Shown here: positions 22,973 through 33,787 of the stretch, piece by piece | Layout of the letters: the number at the start of each line of letters is the position of its first letter | Numbering within the stretch: position 1 is the stretch's first letter | Assembly (NCBI GenBank): GCA_031761405.1 | Contig: JASEVX010000367.1 | Coordinates: 97,156 to 161,155, forward strand | Direction of reading: 5' to 3' | Length of the DNA stretch: 64,000 bases | Source of the DNA: Serripes groenlandicus | Taxonomy: Eukaryota > Mollusca > Bivalvia > Cardiida > Cardiidae | Position numbers and translations under genes: made by a program | The notes under the pieces: generated by a model | The model's database searches: none | What the model was told of the DNA's origin: nothing | The model's input: the letters and a program-made list of their open reading frames with translations, nothing else

Positions 22973-23239
22973 ATGCTGGTATGTGTGGACACACATATTC
23001 CATATGTGTTTTACCGTATAGTACCATTGCTGAGACGCGAGGCCACGTTAATGGCGCTGTCATTGAGAAGCGGTGACCTCCAACGTGACAGTCAAGGGGT
23101 AACGCGGCGTCTAGAGGAACGTCTTCAGCTAAATTGGGACCGTTATATGGAAAAAGAAATGTCAACGGCAGCGTTTCTGCGAGGTTGTGGATCCCTGTAT
23201 GGTGTTCGCTCAACTGTACAGGGGCCTGAGATGATTTAG
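22973..23239 (+). CDS. Hypothetical 88-codon frame inside the 3.4-kb transposon
   Basis: It starts MLVCVDTHIPYVFYRIVPLL and has a charged, probably helical second half (RREATLMALSLRSGDLQRDS onward). A possible splice acceptor (CACTTCAG) precedes it at about 22949. No domain is recognised. It could be part of the transposon's own gene, or chance. Confidence 0.25.
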   Translation: MLVCVDTHIPYVFYRIVPLLRREATLMALSLRSGDLQRDSQGVTRRLEERLQLNWDRYMEKEMSTAAFLRGCGSLYGVRSTVQGPEMI

Positions 23240-23379
23240 TTAAAACATTTAAAAGAACATTATGAGTTAAATTAATTCGATTTTATTTCCCACAATTATT
23301 TCAAAATTCAATGCTTTCTATTCATATATTCATTTGTTTGAAAAAGTGAAAAAATAAATAAAATGACATCCAAATAATA

Positions 23380-23650
23380 TTGTGTGATTTAAATTCTATC
23401 AAACTTATTTTTCTTAATTAAACAATGTGTGATTTAAATTCAATTGTTATTTGATATATCGATGTATTCTATCAAACTTATTTTTCTTAATTAAACAATG
23501 ATAATCGTGTATTCATTTTCTTTTTCTATGTATTCTATCAAACTTATTTTTCTTAATTAAACAATGTATGATTTAAATTCAATTGTTATTTGATATATTG
23601 ATGTATTCTTTCAAACTTATTTTTCTTAATTAAACAATGATAATCGTGTA
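23380..23650 (+). repeat. AT-rich tandem repeat, four partial copies
   Basis: TCTATCAAACTTATTTTTCT followed by TAATTAAACAATG recurs at about 23396, 23468, 23532 and 23608. Alternating linkers (GTGATTTAAATTCAATTGTT and ATAATCGTGTATTCAT) suggest an older two-part unit. Confidence 0.8.
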
Positions 23651-23841
23651 TTCATGTTCATTTCCCCTTTTCACTCGTTTTTAATGACAAATGGTAAAAT
23701 CACAACGAACATAAAAGTGGGCAATATATATCTATCACTGCACTATACAATGCAGAAAAGGCCGAGTTGACCCACCCGAGTTGACCCAAGGCCGAGTTGA
23801 CTCATGGCCGAGTTTGTTACAGGCCGAGTTGACCCGTGACC

Positions 23842-23849
23842 AGTCTGAG
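23842..23849. repeat. Target-site duplication, right copy (AGTCTGAG)
   Basis: Partner of 20458-20465. The two copies are identical. Confidence 0.85.
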
Positions 23850-24173
23850 ACGAACACACGCCATGTAAAACTCATCAATGGGTCTTAATGTTCTTTTTCT
23901 ACCTGGCTTTCCAACAGAAACATTGTTGTACAATCTGTCCTCTCCATTAAGGGATCGTTTCTGTCCTTCCCAGTATGTTAATATTTCAGCCCCATGTTTC
24001 ATAAATGTGTTGAAAAACAGAAGAAATGTGCCGTAATTTGGAAAGCCAGTATAACATCGAGTTCTTTCATCATCATTTTCATTCTGGTGTCGCTTACATA
24101 AAACACAATAACGTTTCCCTCCAGATGACGAACGGTTCATAGTCCGAACTAGCGAGTTTTCCTGGTCTGTCAT
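23850..24173 (-). pseudogene. Harbinger-type DDE_4 transposase, N-terminal part
   Basis: It starts MTDQENSLVRTMNRSSSGGK, has a small Cys/His cluster (CVLCKRHQ...CYTGFPNYGTF) and then the block EILTYWEGQK...GRKRTLRPIDEFYMACVRLR. This equals the N-terminal half of THAP-like/DDE_4 transposases of this type (LTYW, then a GR-rich stretch and LRPIDEF). It stops at the target duplication. The remainder is at 19769-20457. Confidence 0.75.
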
Positions 24174-25375
24174 AACGGATAAATTACGTTGTTTACTGTT
24201 GTTAAATTACGTTGTTTACTGTTGGTTACTGAGAAAAATACGATTTCCCGGAACTACCCAGCGGTGGCGACACCTAGCGGTCAAGGGAGGTAAATCATTC
24301 AAATTAGCATGTAACTCTGTATATCGGTACTCCCCCATTCAGTTGAATTGCCGTTTGCCGTTGTAATTGTGGGATCGCCGACTTTTGTTTGACAGTTGAC
24401 GTTAGCCAATCAGATCGCGCGATTCTAGAAACTAAGGACGCGCCGCCATTTTGCCCGACACTTTCAGAAATGTCGTAGTTTTTTAAAAGAAAGTGTTGAT
24501 TATGGTTAAACGGTGTTGCTGAGGAACCTGTACTACCGATAGTAGGGGTATCGCTAAACAGAGTCTGGTAGAGTCCGGTAGAGTCTGGTAGAGTCTGGTC
24601 GTCAAATATCCCACTATATCACTGTTTTGTTGTGGTTTTGTATTGAAATGAATAAAATAAAGTGCTATTGTATCATATAAATAAAAAAATAAAAGGTATT
24701 TGCCTATTTTAGTTCATTTTCGAGTGAATATAGAAATATTATATGCGTGAACACGGACACTGGTAGAGTCTGGTGGGTATCACTAAACAGAGTCCGGTAG
24801 AGTCTGGTAGAGTCTGGTCGTCAAATATCCCACTATATCACTGTTTTGTTGTGTTTTTGTATTGAAATGAATAAAATAAAGTGCTATTGTATCATATAAA
24901 TAAAAATAAAAAAGGTATTTACCTATTTTAGTTCATTTTCGAGTGAATATAGAAATAGTATATGCGTGAACACGGACACTGGTAGAGTCTGGTCATTATT
25001 TAGCAAAAAATACAAAGTTTTATACGATTTTTAAGTTATTAAAAGTTTAATTTGATTTATATGCGTCATATTACATATTTATTTCTTATATTATTTCAGC
25101 TGATAATAGGTAAAATAGTGGAAGATTGAGGATTTTTAACGATAACATTGTGTTTCGTAAATCAAAATGGCTGACGTGAAATTTCTGTTTATAATGCGGC
25201 CCTATTGTACATCCTGAACGAGTAATACACTAAATTCTATCTCTATTATGGGCCAACTAATTGATTTGGTGTGATCAACAGATTAGTGTTATAATTACCA
25301 AGATTTTAAATGTATGAAAACTACTAGATTGGAATAATTTTATGTTTTATATGTCATTAACATTAATTAAACCAA

Positions 25376-25697
25376 ATGCTTAGAGGGCTATATACTTACT
25401 TAAAAGGAATTCATATGAAATTGCAGGATAAATTGGGTGACATCGACCAGAGTAAATTAATATTTTGTTCCTACGAAGAGTTTTCGACTTGTAAAGCCAT
25501 TGACATATGTTTCCCACAAGCCACAAGAGTTCTTTGCGCGAAACATTTGAAGGATAATGCGGTATATTTACTCAGTGTCTTCCTCAACCTGAGGTTAAAA
25601 GCATTATTTGTAAACTCTTCGGTCCTAATAATTTTTTCAGTTTTTTGCCACTATGTTTTCAAAATCATCTGCTGCAGATTTGTTGTATGTGGGAAAG
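25376..25697 (+). pseudogene. Duplicated MULE transposase piece ending in a MITE fragment
   Basis: It encodes HMKLQDKLGDIDQSKLIFCS, EEFSTCKAIDICFPQATRVL and CAKHLKDNAV, equal to the start of the neighbouring remnant. It then runs into ATTTTTTCAGTTTTTTGCCA and GTCATCTGCTGCAGATTTGT-type sequence, the right half of the AACCCTTTCCC MITE. An almost identical copy occupies 28595-28922, so the MITE-terminated form was itself duplicated. Confidence 0.6.
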
Positions 25698-26493
25698 GGT
25701 TACTTAAAAGTAATTCATATGAAATTGCAGGATAAATTGAGTGACATCGACCAGAGTAAATTAATATTTTGTTCCGACGAAGAGTTTTCGACTTGTAAAG
25801 CCATTAACATATGTTTCCCACAAGCCTCTGTTCTTTGTTCTTTGTGCGAAACATTTGAAGGATAATGCGGTAAATAAACTCAGTAATTGTCTTCCTCAAC
25901 CTGAGGTTAACCGCATTATTTGTAAACTCTTCGGTCCAAATGATATCTTAAGTGCTGAAACTGCAACCCCATTCACAGAAATGGACCAAGAAATATCCAA
26001 TACACATCCAAATTTAACATATTTACAACGGATACTTACCAATTTGGAGAAGCATATGTTTCTCCCCAAACTCAAACATCCCCGGCTACCACAACAATGG
26101 TTTAATAATGCAAATGAGTCGTACAACCATGTTATCAAAAGGACGACAAACTGGGTAGTCCAGAAATTGCCCGACATGATAGAACTTGAACAGTGTGAAA
26201 CTCTTGATGTGAGAGGCGCAATACACGACTCGGGTAAATATTGTTTTGCGACACAAGCGTCGGTGCTACATGTTTCTCATGCTACATGGACACAGTTAAG
26301 TCCTGACCAGAGATCAAGGCGATTTATTAAATTATTGAACTTTAAGTCGCACCACATTTCAAGCATCACATTAACAGATAAGCAACTAACATTACCCTCC
26401 ATTACGATAATTGCACGAAAACTCGGCACGCGCAAACGCCTGAAAAATTGCAAAACATACACAATTGAAAATAAAAAACACGGATTATACTGA
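25698..26493 (+). pseudogene. MULE transposase remnant, C-terminal half
   Basis: The frame KLQDKLSDIDQSKLIFCSDE...CFPQAS (25710-25850) shifts near 25850 to KDNAVNKLSNCLPQPEVNRI. It continues through ICKLFGPNDILSAETATPF, LPKLKHPRLPQQWFNNANES and YNHVIKRTTNW to a Lys/Arg-rich end at 26493. The order DEE...FP...C..HLK(D/N)NA...NNxxES.NH.(L/I)K is that of FLYWCH-associated MULE transposases in molluscs. The N-terminal zinc finger and first catalytic segment are missing. A second in-frame start at 25855 is only the point where the frame reopens. Confidence 0.7.
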
Positions 26494-27480
26494 AACACAT
26501 TCATGTAAAAAGGACTGCATATTTTAGTTGCAAACCAACAACAATATATTTGTTATCAATCAGTCGCCAATACCTGTATGTCAGTTGTACATTCGACATT
26601 TTCAACAATATTCCTCTATATCTGTCTAAACTGTTAACGCTAGGACAAGGTTTATATTTGAGTACTGGTTATGTCACCAGGAAGCAGACATAAAGAAGCG
26701 GAAAATATAAACCAAAAACAATGAATAAAAATTCCAAAAAATGGAGCTCTGTGTAGGGTCTTTTGTGTTAACCTAAAATGAGATCACGTCACCAATTAGA
26801 AACGAATTGAATCAAACACACCTAAATCTTGAGGATATAAAATAAACCGGCATACATCTGTTAGAGATTCAGGTTGAGACAAATTTGTTAAGGGACAATT
26901 CCTGGTTTCTCCTTTGCGAATTACTCGATTTAATAGCGAGCTGGCAGGGGAAAGGCTCTATATTGACTTATAGGTTTCGCGGGTAATGTTGGCCCCGGGT
27001 TCACATGTCGGCAATGTCTGCATGCTAAATAAGCGCACCCTAAGCAAGCACGCTCAACAATGGTGCAGACACGGGCCGGTAGCTGGTTGCTGCTTCTCGG
27101 CCATGCTTTGAATCTCTATCAAATGAATGTACATAGTACCAAAATCATAGAATAAAACATCCAAAAATGGAGCTCTGTGTAGGGTCTTTTACGTCCCGGG
27201 TCCTCGTCAGGCGCACGTGCTCTATTTTGGTAACCTAAAATGGAAAACATAGAATAAAATTCCCAAAATGATATAATATAGATCCAAACATTAAATTTTG
27301 GGCCATGAGAGAGTTCCTCCACGTAGTGTGGCCTGAATACAATATTTCGCAAAATGCATTTTATGAAGTATATCGGGATATATATTTATTTTTCAAGTTA
27401 AAATATGTTTGCATATATTTAAAAAAAAAATGCAAATATGGTTTAGTTTGATTCTATTTTTTTCGGAATGTAGTAACTAC
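26494..27480. other. Interior of the probable MULE, no gene
   Basis: The phrase AATGGAGCTCTGTGTAGGGT plus CTTTT occurs at about 26740 and 27165, each followed at different distances by GGTAACCTAAAATG or GTTAACCTAAAATG. No coding region is supported. A CG-rich patch at 26985-27110 has no recognisable feature. Confidence 0.5.
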
Positions 27481-27548
27481 ACACTCTCTTTACTTTCATA
27501 TGAATTACTTTTAAGTAAGTATATAGCTCTCTAAGTATTTGGTTTAAT

Positions 27549-27582
27549 CAGGGACTATATATACATGTATATATTGTCCCTG
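27549..27582. mobile_element. 34-nt palindromic insertion, hAT-like termini
   Basis: The sequence is CAGGGAC, an AT-rich core with TATACATGTATA, and GTCCCTG. It is flanked by GTTTAAT on both sides (GGTTTAAT if the shared G is counted). The two sister copies of this region (about 25362-25378 and 28581-28597) have one uninterrupted GGTTTAAT, so they are empty sites. CAGGG ends and a 7-8 bp duplication fit hAT. Confidence 0.7.
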
Positions 27583-28200
27583 GTTTAATTTACGTTAATG
27601 ACATATAAAACATAAAATTATTCCAATCTAGTAGTTTTCATACATTTAAAATCTTGGTATTGTTATAATATAATTATAACTATAATCTGTTGATCACACC
27701 TAATCAATTAGTTGACGCATAATAGGGAGAGAATTTAGTGTATTACTTGTTCAGGATGTGCGATATTGCCGCTTTATAAACAGAAATTTCACGTCAGCCA
27801 TTTTGATTTACGAAACACAATGTTATCGTTAAAAATCCTCAATCTTCCACTATTTTCCCGATTATCAGCTGAAATAATATAAGAAATAAATATATAATAT
27901 GACACATATAAATCAAATTAAACTTTTTATAACTTAAAAATCGTATAAAACTTTGTATTTATTGCTTAATAATGACCATACTCTACCAGTGTCCGTGTTC
28001 ACGCATATAATATTTCTATATTCACTCGAAAATGAACTGAAATAGGCAAATACATTTTTATTTTTATTTATATGATACAATAACACGTTATTTCATTCAT
28101 TTCAATACAAAAACACAACAAAACAGTGATATAATGGGATATTTCACGACCAGACTCTACCGGACTCTACCAGACTCTACCCGACTCTGTTTAGTGACAC

Positions 28201-28922
28201 CGGAGTCTGGTCATTATTAAACAATAAATACAAAGTTTTATACGATTGTTAAGTTATAAAAAGTTTAATTTGAATTATATGTGTCATATTATATATTTAT
28301 TTCTTATATTATTTCAGCTGATAATCGGGAAAATAGTGGAAGATTGAGGATTTTTAACGATAACAATGTGTTTCGTAAATCAAAATGGCGGACGTGAAAT
28401 TTCTGTTTATAATGCGGCCCTATCGTACATCCTGTACGAGTAATACACTAAATTCTCTCTCTATTATGGGCCAACTAATTGATTAGGTTGTGATCTACAG
28501 ATTAGTGTTATAATTACCAAGATTTTAAATGTATGAAAACTACTAGATTGGAATAATTTTATGTTTTATATGTCATAAACATTAATTAAACCAAATGCTT
28601 ATAGAGCTATATACTTACTTAAAAGTAATTCATATGAAATTGCAGGATAAATTGGGTGACATCGACCAGAGTAAATTAATATTTTGTTCCTACGAAGAGT
28701 TTTCGACTTGTAAAGCCATTGACATATGTTTCCCACAAGCCGCAAGAGTTCTTTGCGCGAAACATTTGAAGGATAATGCGGTATATTTACTCAGTGTCTT
28801 CCTCAACCTGAGGTTAAAAGCATTATTTGTAAACTCTTCGGTCCTAATAATTTTTTCAGTTTTTTGCCACTATGTTTTCAAAATCATCTGCTGCAGATTT
28901 GTTGTATGTGGGAAAGGGTTAA
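28201..28922 (+). mobile_element. Third copy of the MULE terminal region, direct orientation
   Basis: From GGAGTCTGGTCATTATTAAA it repeats 24990-25697 with small differences and includes the coding piece at 28595-28770 and the MITE tail. Together with the inverted right end at 27497-28199 it forms a large palindrome with its centre at about 28200. Confidence 0.8.
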
Positions 28923-29242
28923 CAAACATGTGCAGATGTAATCAGTCTATGTTGATCTGAAACACATTGATTTAATATCTGATTATCTGACTGAAAACAT
29001 CTTCTTCTTTATTTATTGAAAACGTGTTTTAATTAAGAAGAAACCACTGCTTGATGTAAGCTACACATTTTCATATCCGAAACCTTTACTAGTCTTTCAT
29101 TTGACAATCATCTGCACTATCTGTTTATCCTTCAAACTTGCACTCATCTGCAGCAGGCAACTTTTGAAAACATTCTGGAGATATGAGAAACTGCTCATGA
29201 TGCCACAATAAATAACACTTTCCATTTTTTTGCCTGGATATT

Positions 29243-29473
29243 TTAACCCTTTCCCTCATATAGACACTTTCTGATGCCTCTGCAGCAGACAGCTTTTTGA
29301 AAACATAGTGACAAAAGAAGAAATTGCACAAAACGTGCAATTTCTCCTTTTGCCACAATGTTTTCCACTTTTTAACATAGGTTATCCATTCAATTATGGA
29401 GATTTTCTATTGTTTTGACAAAATACGTTCAAAGTCGTCTTCTGCAGAATTGTCGTATGAGGGAAAGGGTTAA
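29243..29473 (+). mobile_element. AACCCTTTCCC MITE, complete
   Basis: The terminal repeats TTAACCCTTTCCCTCATA and TATGAGGGAAAGGGTTAA enclose a hairpin (AGAAGAAATTGCACAAAACG / TGCAATTTCTCCTTTT). TTAA at both ends could be a TTAA target duplication. Confidence 0.85.
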
Positions 29474-30230
29474 AGAAGTCTGCTGAAAATTTGTTGCATG
29501 TTGGAAAGGATTAACAATCAGTTTTATCCAAGATAAGTTATGACATATTTGTACATGTTACTGGATTGTAAGCAGCCAAATCACAGTCCATGTTCAATAT
29601 GAATGGTACTTTACTTTATGCCAAATTTCTTATTAACCCTTTTTATAAACATTGTACAAAAAGGAAATATTTCTCAAGATTTCCCACTTAATGAAATTTT
29701 ATGTCCTAGAATTCATTAAAACGTTCAATTGTCAAAAGTTGTCACACATTTTCAATGAAGAAGACAATCATAATTCATCTCAGGTAAAACTAAAGACATT
29801 TTCAGGGGCATGCCCTTCTTTCTTCAAGTAATGTTTTTTGTGATTATCACTAGCATTGTCATATTGTTTCAATCTGTGTATTAGCTCTGGATAGCAAAAT
29901 GACCAATACTACTTTTTTTAACCCCTCGCTTCATTCAACTGATTTTTTAGATCAATCTGACAAGTTATAAAATAGCAATCTAATAAGAAAATTGCTTCTT
30001 ATGATTTTGAACAATGTCTCCTTGACCAAGATACTTATTGCAAAACTTTCTCAGATTAACAAAATTAAAATTTGTATAGTTTTGACTCGTTTTTTGTCAA
30101 AATGATTCCAGTCATGAATGAGGGTACAGGGTAGTTATTACTTTTGTAAATTATGTAGAAATTGCATCCTTCACATCCAAAACAAGCAATAATCCAATGT
30201 TTATTATTCCAGTTTGGCACAGCTAATGTC
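29474..30230. other. Intergenic, no gene seen
   Basis: AT-rich sequence without a recognisable repeat or coding exon. Confidence 0.5.
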
Positions 30231-30234
30231 TACC

Positions 30235-30424
30235 TCACTTATCTCCCTTTTTCGGAGAATCAGTCTTTTTATTAATGGCATAGAACATTTCTAGTGGTCT
30301 GCTTGTCTTCCAGTACTTATCATTGACCTGCTCCAAGGTCATGGAACCAGACAATAAGTTATAGCTGTCTCCTGATCCAGAGATGTAAATAGAGAACTTG
30401 GGGTCATCCGTATTGGCTGGATCT
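30235..30424 (-). CDS. Unrecognised terminal coding exon
   Basis: A good acceptor on the minus strand (TTTACTTTTTCAG) precedes a frame encoding PANTDDPKFSIYISGSGDSY, NLLSGSMTLEQVNDKYWKTS and RPLEMFYAINKKTDSPKKGD, ending K and stop. Its composition is protein-like and has no repeat character. I do not recognise the family. The acceptor phase does not match the FBXL16-like donor at 30585 (2 + 2 bases), so it is probably not the next exon of that gene. It could be the last exon of a minus-strand gene, or an alternative terminal exon. Confidence 0.4.
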
Positions 30425-30584
30425 GAAAAAGTAAAACATAACAAATTACCAGAGATCTAAGAAAAGGAGGTACATGGATAAACCCTTTTTCCATTCGAGG
30501 ACACATTTTGATGCACTTTTAAAAACATCATGGCAATTGGAGAGGTAGAAACAGGGCATATACGGCTTTACAACATCGAATTAC

Positions 30585-31578
30585 CTGTCCAAAACTAACT
30601 CCTCCAGCTGACCGAGGTCACATGCTATATATTCCAAGGCTGCGTCCGTGACTCTCGGACACCACGAAAGGTCAAGGACACGTAACTTGCGCAAGTTTTC
30701 TGCAATGAGTTCAATTCCATCATCGGTCACTTTACTACAGCCGGAGAGACTGAGAATGGTAAGATATGGCAAGGAGTGGACAATATTTACAATTCCGTGA
30801 TTGGTGATCTCTCAACATGATTGTAGGCGCAAAATACACAGCGAATAACTCTGTTTCGCACTAAAGAAGGCCAGCGCCGCATCCGTCACGTGATAAGCCT
30901 GTAAGTTGAACTCATACAGAGAGGGCAGTAGTTGCGACACGGCGCCCACAGTGTCGTCTGCCACGTTAATACAGTCACTGACACTGAGTGACACTATTTT
31001 TGGATTTAAACACGACCAAAGACCCGTTTCCGTTAATTCATTACATCCGGAGAGTTCCAGACGATATATTCCCGCCAATTTCTTGAAGAGAATGTCAAGC
31101 CCTGAATCCGTCACATTGGAACACCTGAGACTGATGGAGCGAATCTGTTTCTTACAGTTGGAGAAATGATTCACAAAGCCCGCTATATCCTCGTCCGTAG
31201 CACCGAATAAACATACTGAATCAAAACTTCGTTGTTGTAAACTGTCGTAAAAGGTACGCCGTGTGTCCTCCTGTTTGCTCAGCTCCCTACACGAAATAAT
31301 AGGGACCACGTTCACCCAGAATTTAGGATGATACAGTATATTTTTCCACGTCTTACACACCTGGGATAGTTCCCCTCTCTCTTTTTACGCGCGATAAGCG
31401 GCTTTGGAGAGCGAACCATTCTGTGACCCTGCGACGGAGAGACCGCGGATCCGTTTGACGTTTTAGAGACAGTATCCTTTAATGGTGGAGTTTGTGTTGG
31501 TTGGGGCTGCTCTCTATGCAATCTCAGGCCACGAATACCGTTCGATATCTCCATGTACGCTTTACGAATTGTCGACAT
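30585..31578 (-). pseudogene. FBXL16: FBXL16-like F-box/LRR coding exon with two lesions
   Basis: Starting at MSTIRKAYMEISNGIRGLRL, a Ser/Pro-rich N-terminus reaches PLIARK near 31385. In a shifted frame it continues ELSQVCKTWKNILYHPKFWV, then LRR blocks: [105 protein letters not shown]. These match vertebrate FBXL16 in order and content. Two defects stand out. The segment between PLIAR and the QVCKTW helix is shorter than in the family, with a frame change, removing most of the F-box. A TGA at 30812-30814 replaces the Trp expected in SCWEITNHG. The exon ends at a clean donor (GACAG/GTAATT). The last LRRs are not found in the window. FBXL16 orthologues are F-box proteins that regulate phosphatase and ubiquitin ligase activity. 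This is either a pseudogene or an intact gene with assembly errors. Confidence 0.75.
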
Positions 31579-33120
31579 GATTATCCGATATTTCTCTTTC
31601 CAATAACAAGTACAGCAACAACAACACTCGAAGGAAAAAAAAAACTATAACACAATGCTATTAACCTCGAAGTTCTTCATTATTTCCAGAATCCTTTAGT
31701 GATATGCCACTCACGTCTGCGAAGAAATTTACTCCATTCCCGATACAGCCATCGCTTCGACTGTTTGTTTTCCAATACATAGCCAAATTCGCCCGATTAC
31801 ATGTAGAAAGACGTCGATAAGGAACTCAGTTCTATTTTAAACCAAATGCTATAAAATCATGGCACTGCGATTTGCACTAAGAAATAAACACCAATATAAA
31901 CATCTCCACTCCTGTATGTCATAACAATGAAATTCCCCCAGAGAAATGTACACTAAATCCCGTTAGGTTCTTTTAGTGTGCTTCAAAACGAGTCGGATCG
32001 CCGGCGTATTTCTCCACTTTATATAAACCTTTTAAGTGATTTAGACATTGGCGGAGAATACGCTGTTATCAGGCTTGTTTTATATATATTCCGTTAAGAG
32101 AAAATCTATACACGAAAGAGAGCTCTGTTTTCCAAGAGCGCCCAATGAACAAGACGCTATCGGAAACAAGTAATCTTTCTCCCATAAATAACCAGTCAAA
32201 CCTTTCGAATAAGATGCAATATATGTCGCCCAATACGCAGCAAAGCAATCATTCAGTTCGAATCGATTAATGACTATATTCGGTACAATTATGCGCTTTA
32301 TCGAAACATGAATTATTACACAAATTCCAATTATACAACAATGGTCGGAAGAAAACTAGACACGTTGATGTAGAAAGGGTATTTCCAATAAGATATATAC
32401 TGTCGGTGGCGTTGCGTCAATATTGCATGGGTTTGCGATAGAAATAGTAACAGACCAATATAAGCAGGAACAAATATCGATTGACATTTAGAGAACATCG
32501 ATATTATCTTTGTTCTTTTCAAAAGGTGTATATATTATACAATTTAAATCTAAATATAAATTATACGAAAAAAAACCATGAATGGGTTTTTTCGCTTATA
32601 GTTAACAGGTGTGAGATTTTTTTTTTCTTTTTTTTTTTTTCAATAACCCATGAAGCTTTCTGAAATGAAACTGGGCAAATCCATGGGGGCAGCCATTTTG
32701 GGTATGTATGAAATAAGCCGAGAAACACGGATTGAAAAAAAATTATTGTCGTCTTTTTAATATTTTTTTTTAAATCGATAATTTGGGTATGTATAAAATG
32801 ACACGAAAAACACGGATTTTTTAAATTATTGTCGTCTTTTTAATATTTTTTTTTTTTAAATCGATATTTATTAAAGTGCTGTGTTTTGGGGGAATTAACA
32901 TTAAAAATAAATGGAACTCTGTAAGAAATATGTTTTCCCGTTCGTCAACAAAACGACAGCATTAGACTTCTACCCCTGAACCTAAATGTTGACTGTATCG
33001 TAGCCAAAGAAGGACGTGACGTCATTTCCGTAACACTTCATCTTGGCGTAACGTCAATGGAGCGACGTCGTTTCCCGCAAAAAAGTGGTATCAACTGAAA
33101 TACCCCAAATTCCTATACAT
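31579..33120. other. Upstream of the FBXL16-like exon, no further gene seen
   Basis: Presumed 5' flank of the minus-strand gene. No unambiguous TATA or initiator can be assigned. A tandem duplication of about 80 bp (AATTATTGTCGTCTTTTTAA and TTTGGGTATGTATAAAATGA) lies at 32690-32880. Poly-T runs occur at 32618-32640. Confidence 0.5.
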
Positions 33121-33132
33121 GAGCTATTTATC

Positions 33133-33251
33133 AAACATTGTGGCAAAAGGATAACTTTCTCATAAGGAGCAATTGTTCTTTTAGCGACAATCTTTCCCTA
33201 AATCGTCTGTTGCAAAGGCCTCAGAAACCGTCTCTAATAGGGAAAGGGTTT
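33133..33251 (-). mobile_element. AACCCTTTCCC MITE, decayed
   Basis: It retains ATTGTGGCAAAAGGA, AGGAGCAATTGTTCTTTTAG, CGTCTGTTGCAAAGGCCTCA and the end TAATAGGGAAAGGGTTTA. It is shorter than complete copies. Confidence 0.65.
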
Positions 33252-33787
33252 AGCAGAAATGTGACCCCTTACATCATTTGTTCCAGTCATATTGACTGGT
33301 TGAAAAAGGCAGTTGCTAGGTGGCATCAGCAAAGAGCTGATCTTTTTGCTTCTTTACCATAATGCAGGTGATCGATTAAGGATCATCTTGGCCATCATGT
33401 TTTAACCTCGTTCATTATAAATTTATTCCTTGATTTTCTGAAAGTCTTTACTTTATTATTTTCTGTTCGTAATAATAGACGACAGCAATAAGAATTCCAA
33501 ATATTTTTTGATAATGCACAAAACATGACATTAACATTATTATTGTCTAGTCAATTACTTATAAATCCTTTTTTATGGCCAAAGTATGCTCTTTAATTTT
33601 TGTTTATAATTATCTTGCGTTTTTTCGTAAATAGGTAGCACCTATAGATATATTAATCTTAACAACAATGAAGATAACTAGCAATGTTTCAAGTTTTCGT
33701 CTGAAGAGAGCACTTTGGGTTTAAAACCGAATTAAAAAAACCTTCATCACCAGAATAACAATAACTCAAGGATTTGAAATTCATATA

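Larger units (their letters stand above)
20466..23841. mobile_element. 3.4-kb DNA transposon with iterated GGGTCAACTCGGCC ends
   Basis: The left end is GAATCCGGGTCAACTCGGCC. The right end read inward is GGTCACGGGTCAACTCGGCC. Inside each end the motif GTCAACTCGG recurs three more times (20488, 20505 and 20519; 23761-23825 inverted). It is flanked by 8-bp duplications. The interior holds a Helentron-like element, a fold-back MITE, a tandem repeat and a decayed zinc-finger coding piece. Eight-bp duplications fit MULE, hAT or KDZ elements. The zinc-finger remnant resembles those of mollusc FLYWCH/MULE proteins, so MULE is my preferred reading. Confidence 0.75.
24546..28199 (+). mobile_element. 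Probable MULE with about 0.7-kb terminal inverted repeats
   Basis: The left end reads CTAAACAGAGTC, then TGGTAGAGTCCGGTAGAGTC repeats and TCGTCAAATATCCCACTATA. The right end (28140-28196) is its inverse. The first 230 bp of the left end is present twice in tandem (24546-24775 and 24776-24990). The inverted similarity continues to about 25420 on the left and about 27497 on the right. Between them lies a MULE-type transposase remnant on the plus strand. Long terminal repeats are typical of MULEs. No clear target duplication was found, perhaps because of the left-end duplication. Confidence 0.6.

Noticed and set aside
30235..30585. Joining the 30235-30424 exon to the FBXL16-like exon
   Set aside because: The donor leaves two bases and the acceptor also supplies two, and the encoded sequence is unlike the FBXL16 C-terminal LRRs.
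30906..31169. Plus-strand 87-codon frame
   Set aside because: A shadow of the FBXL16-like minus-strand exon.
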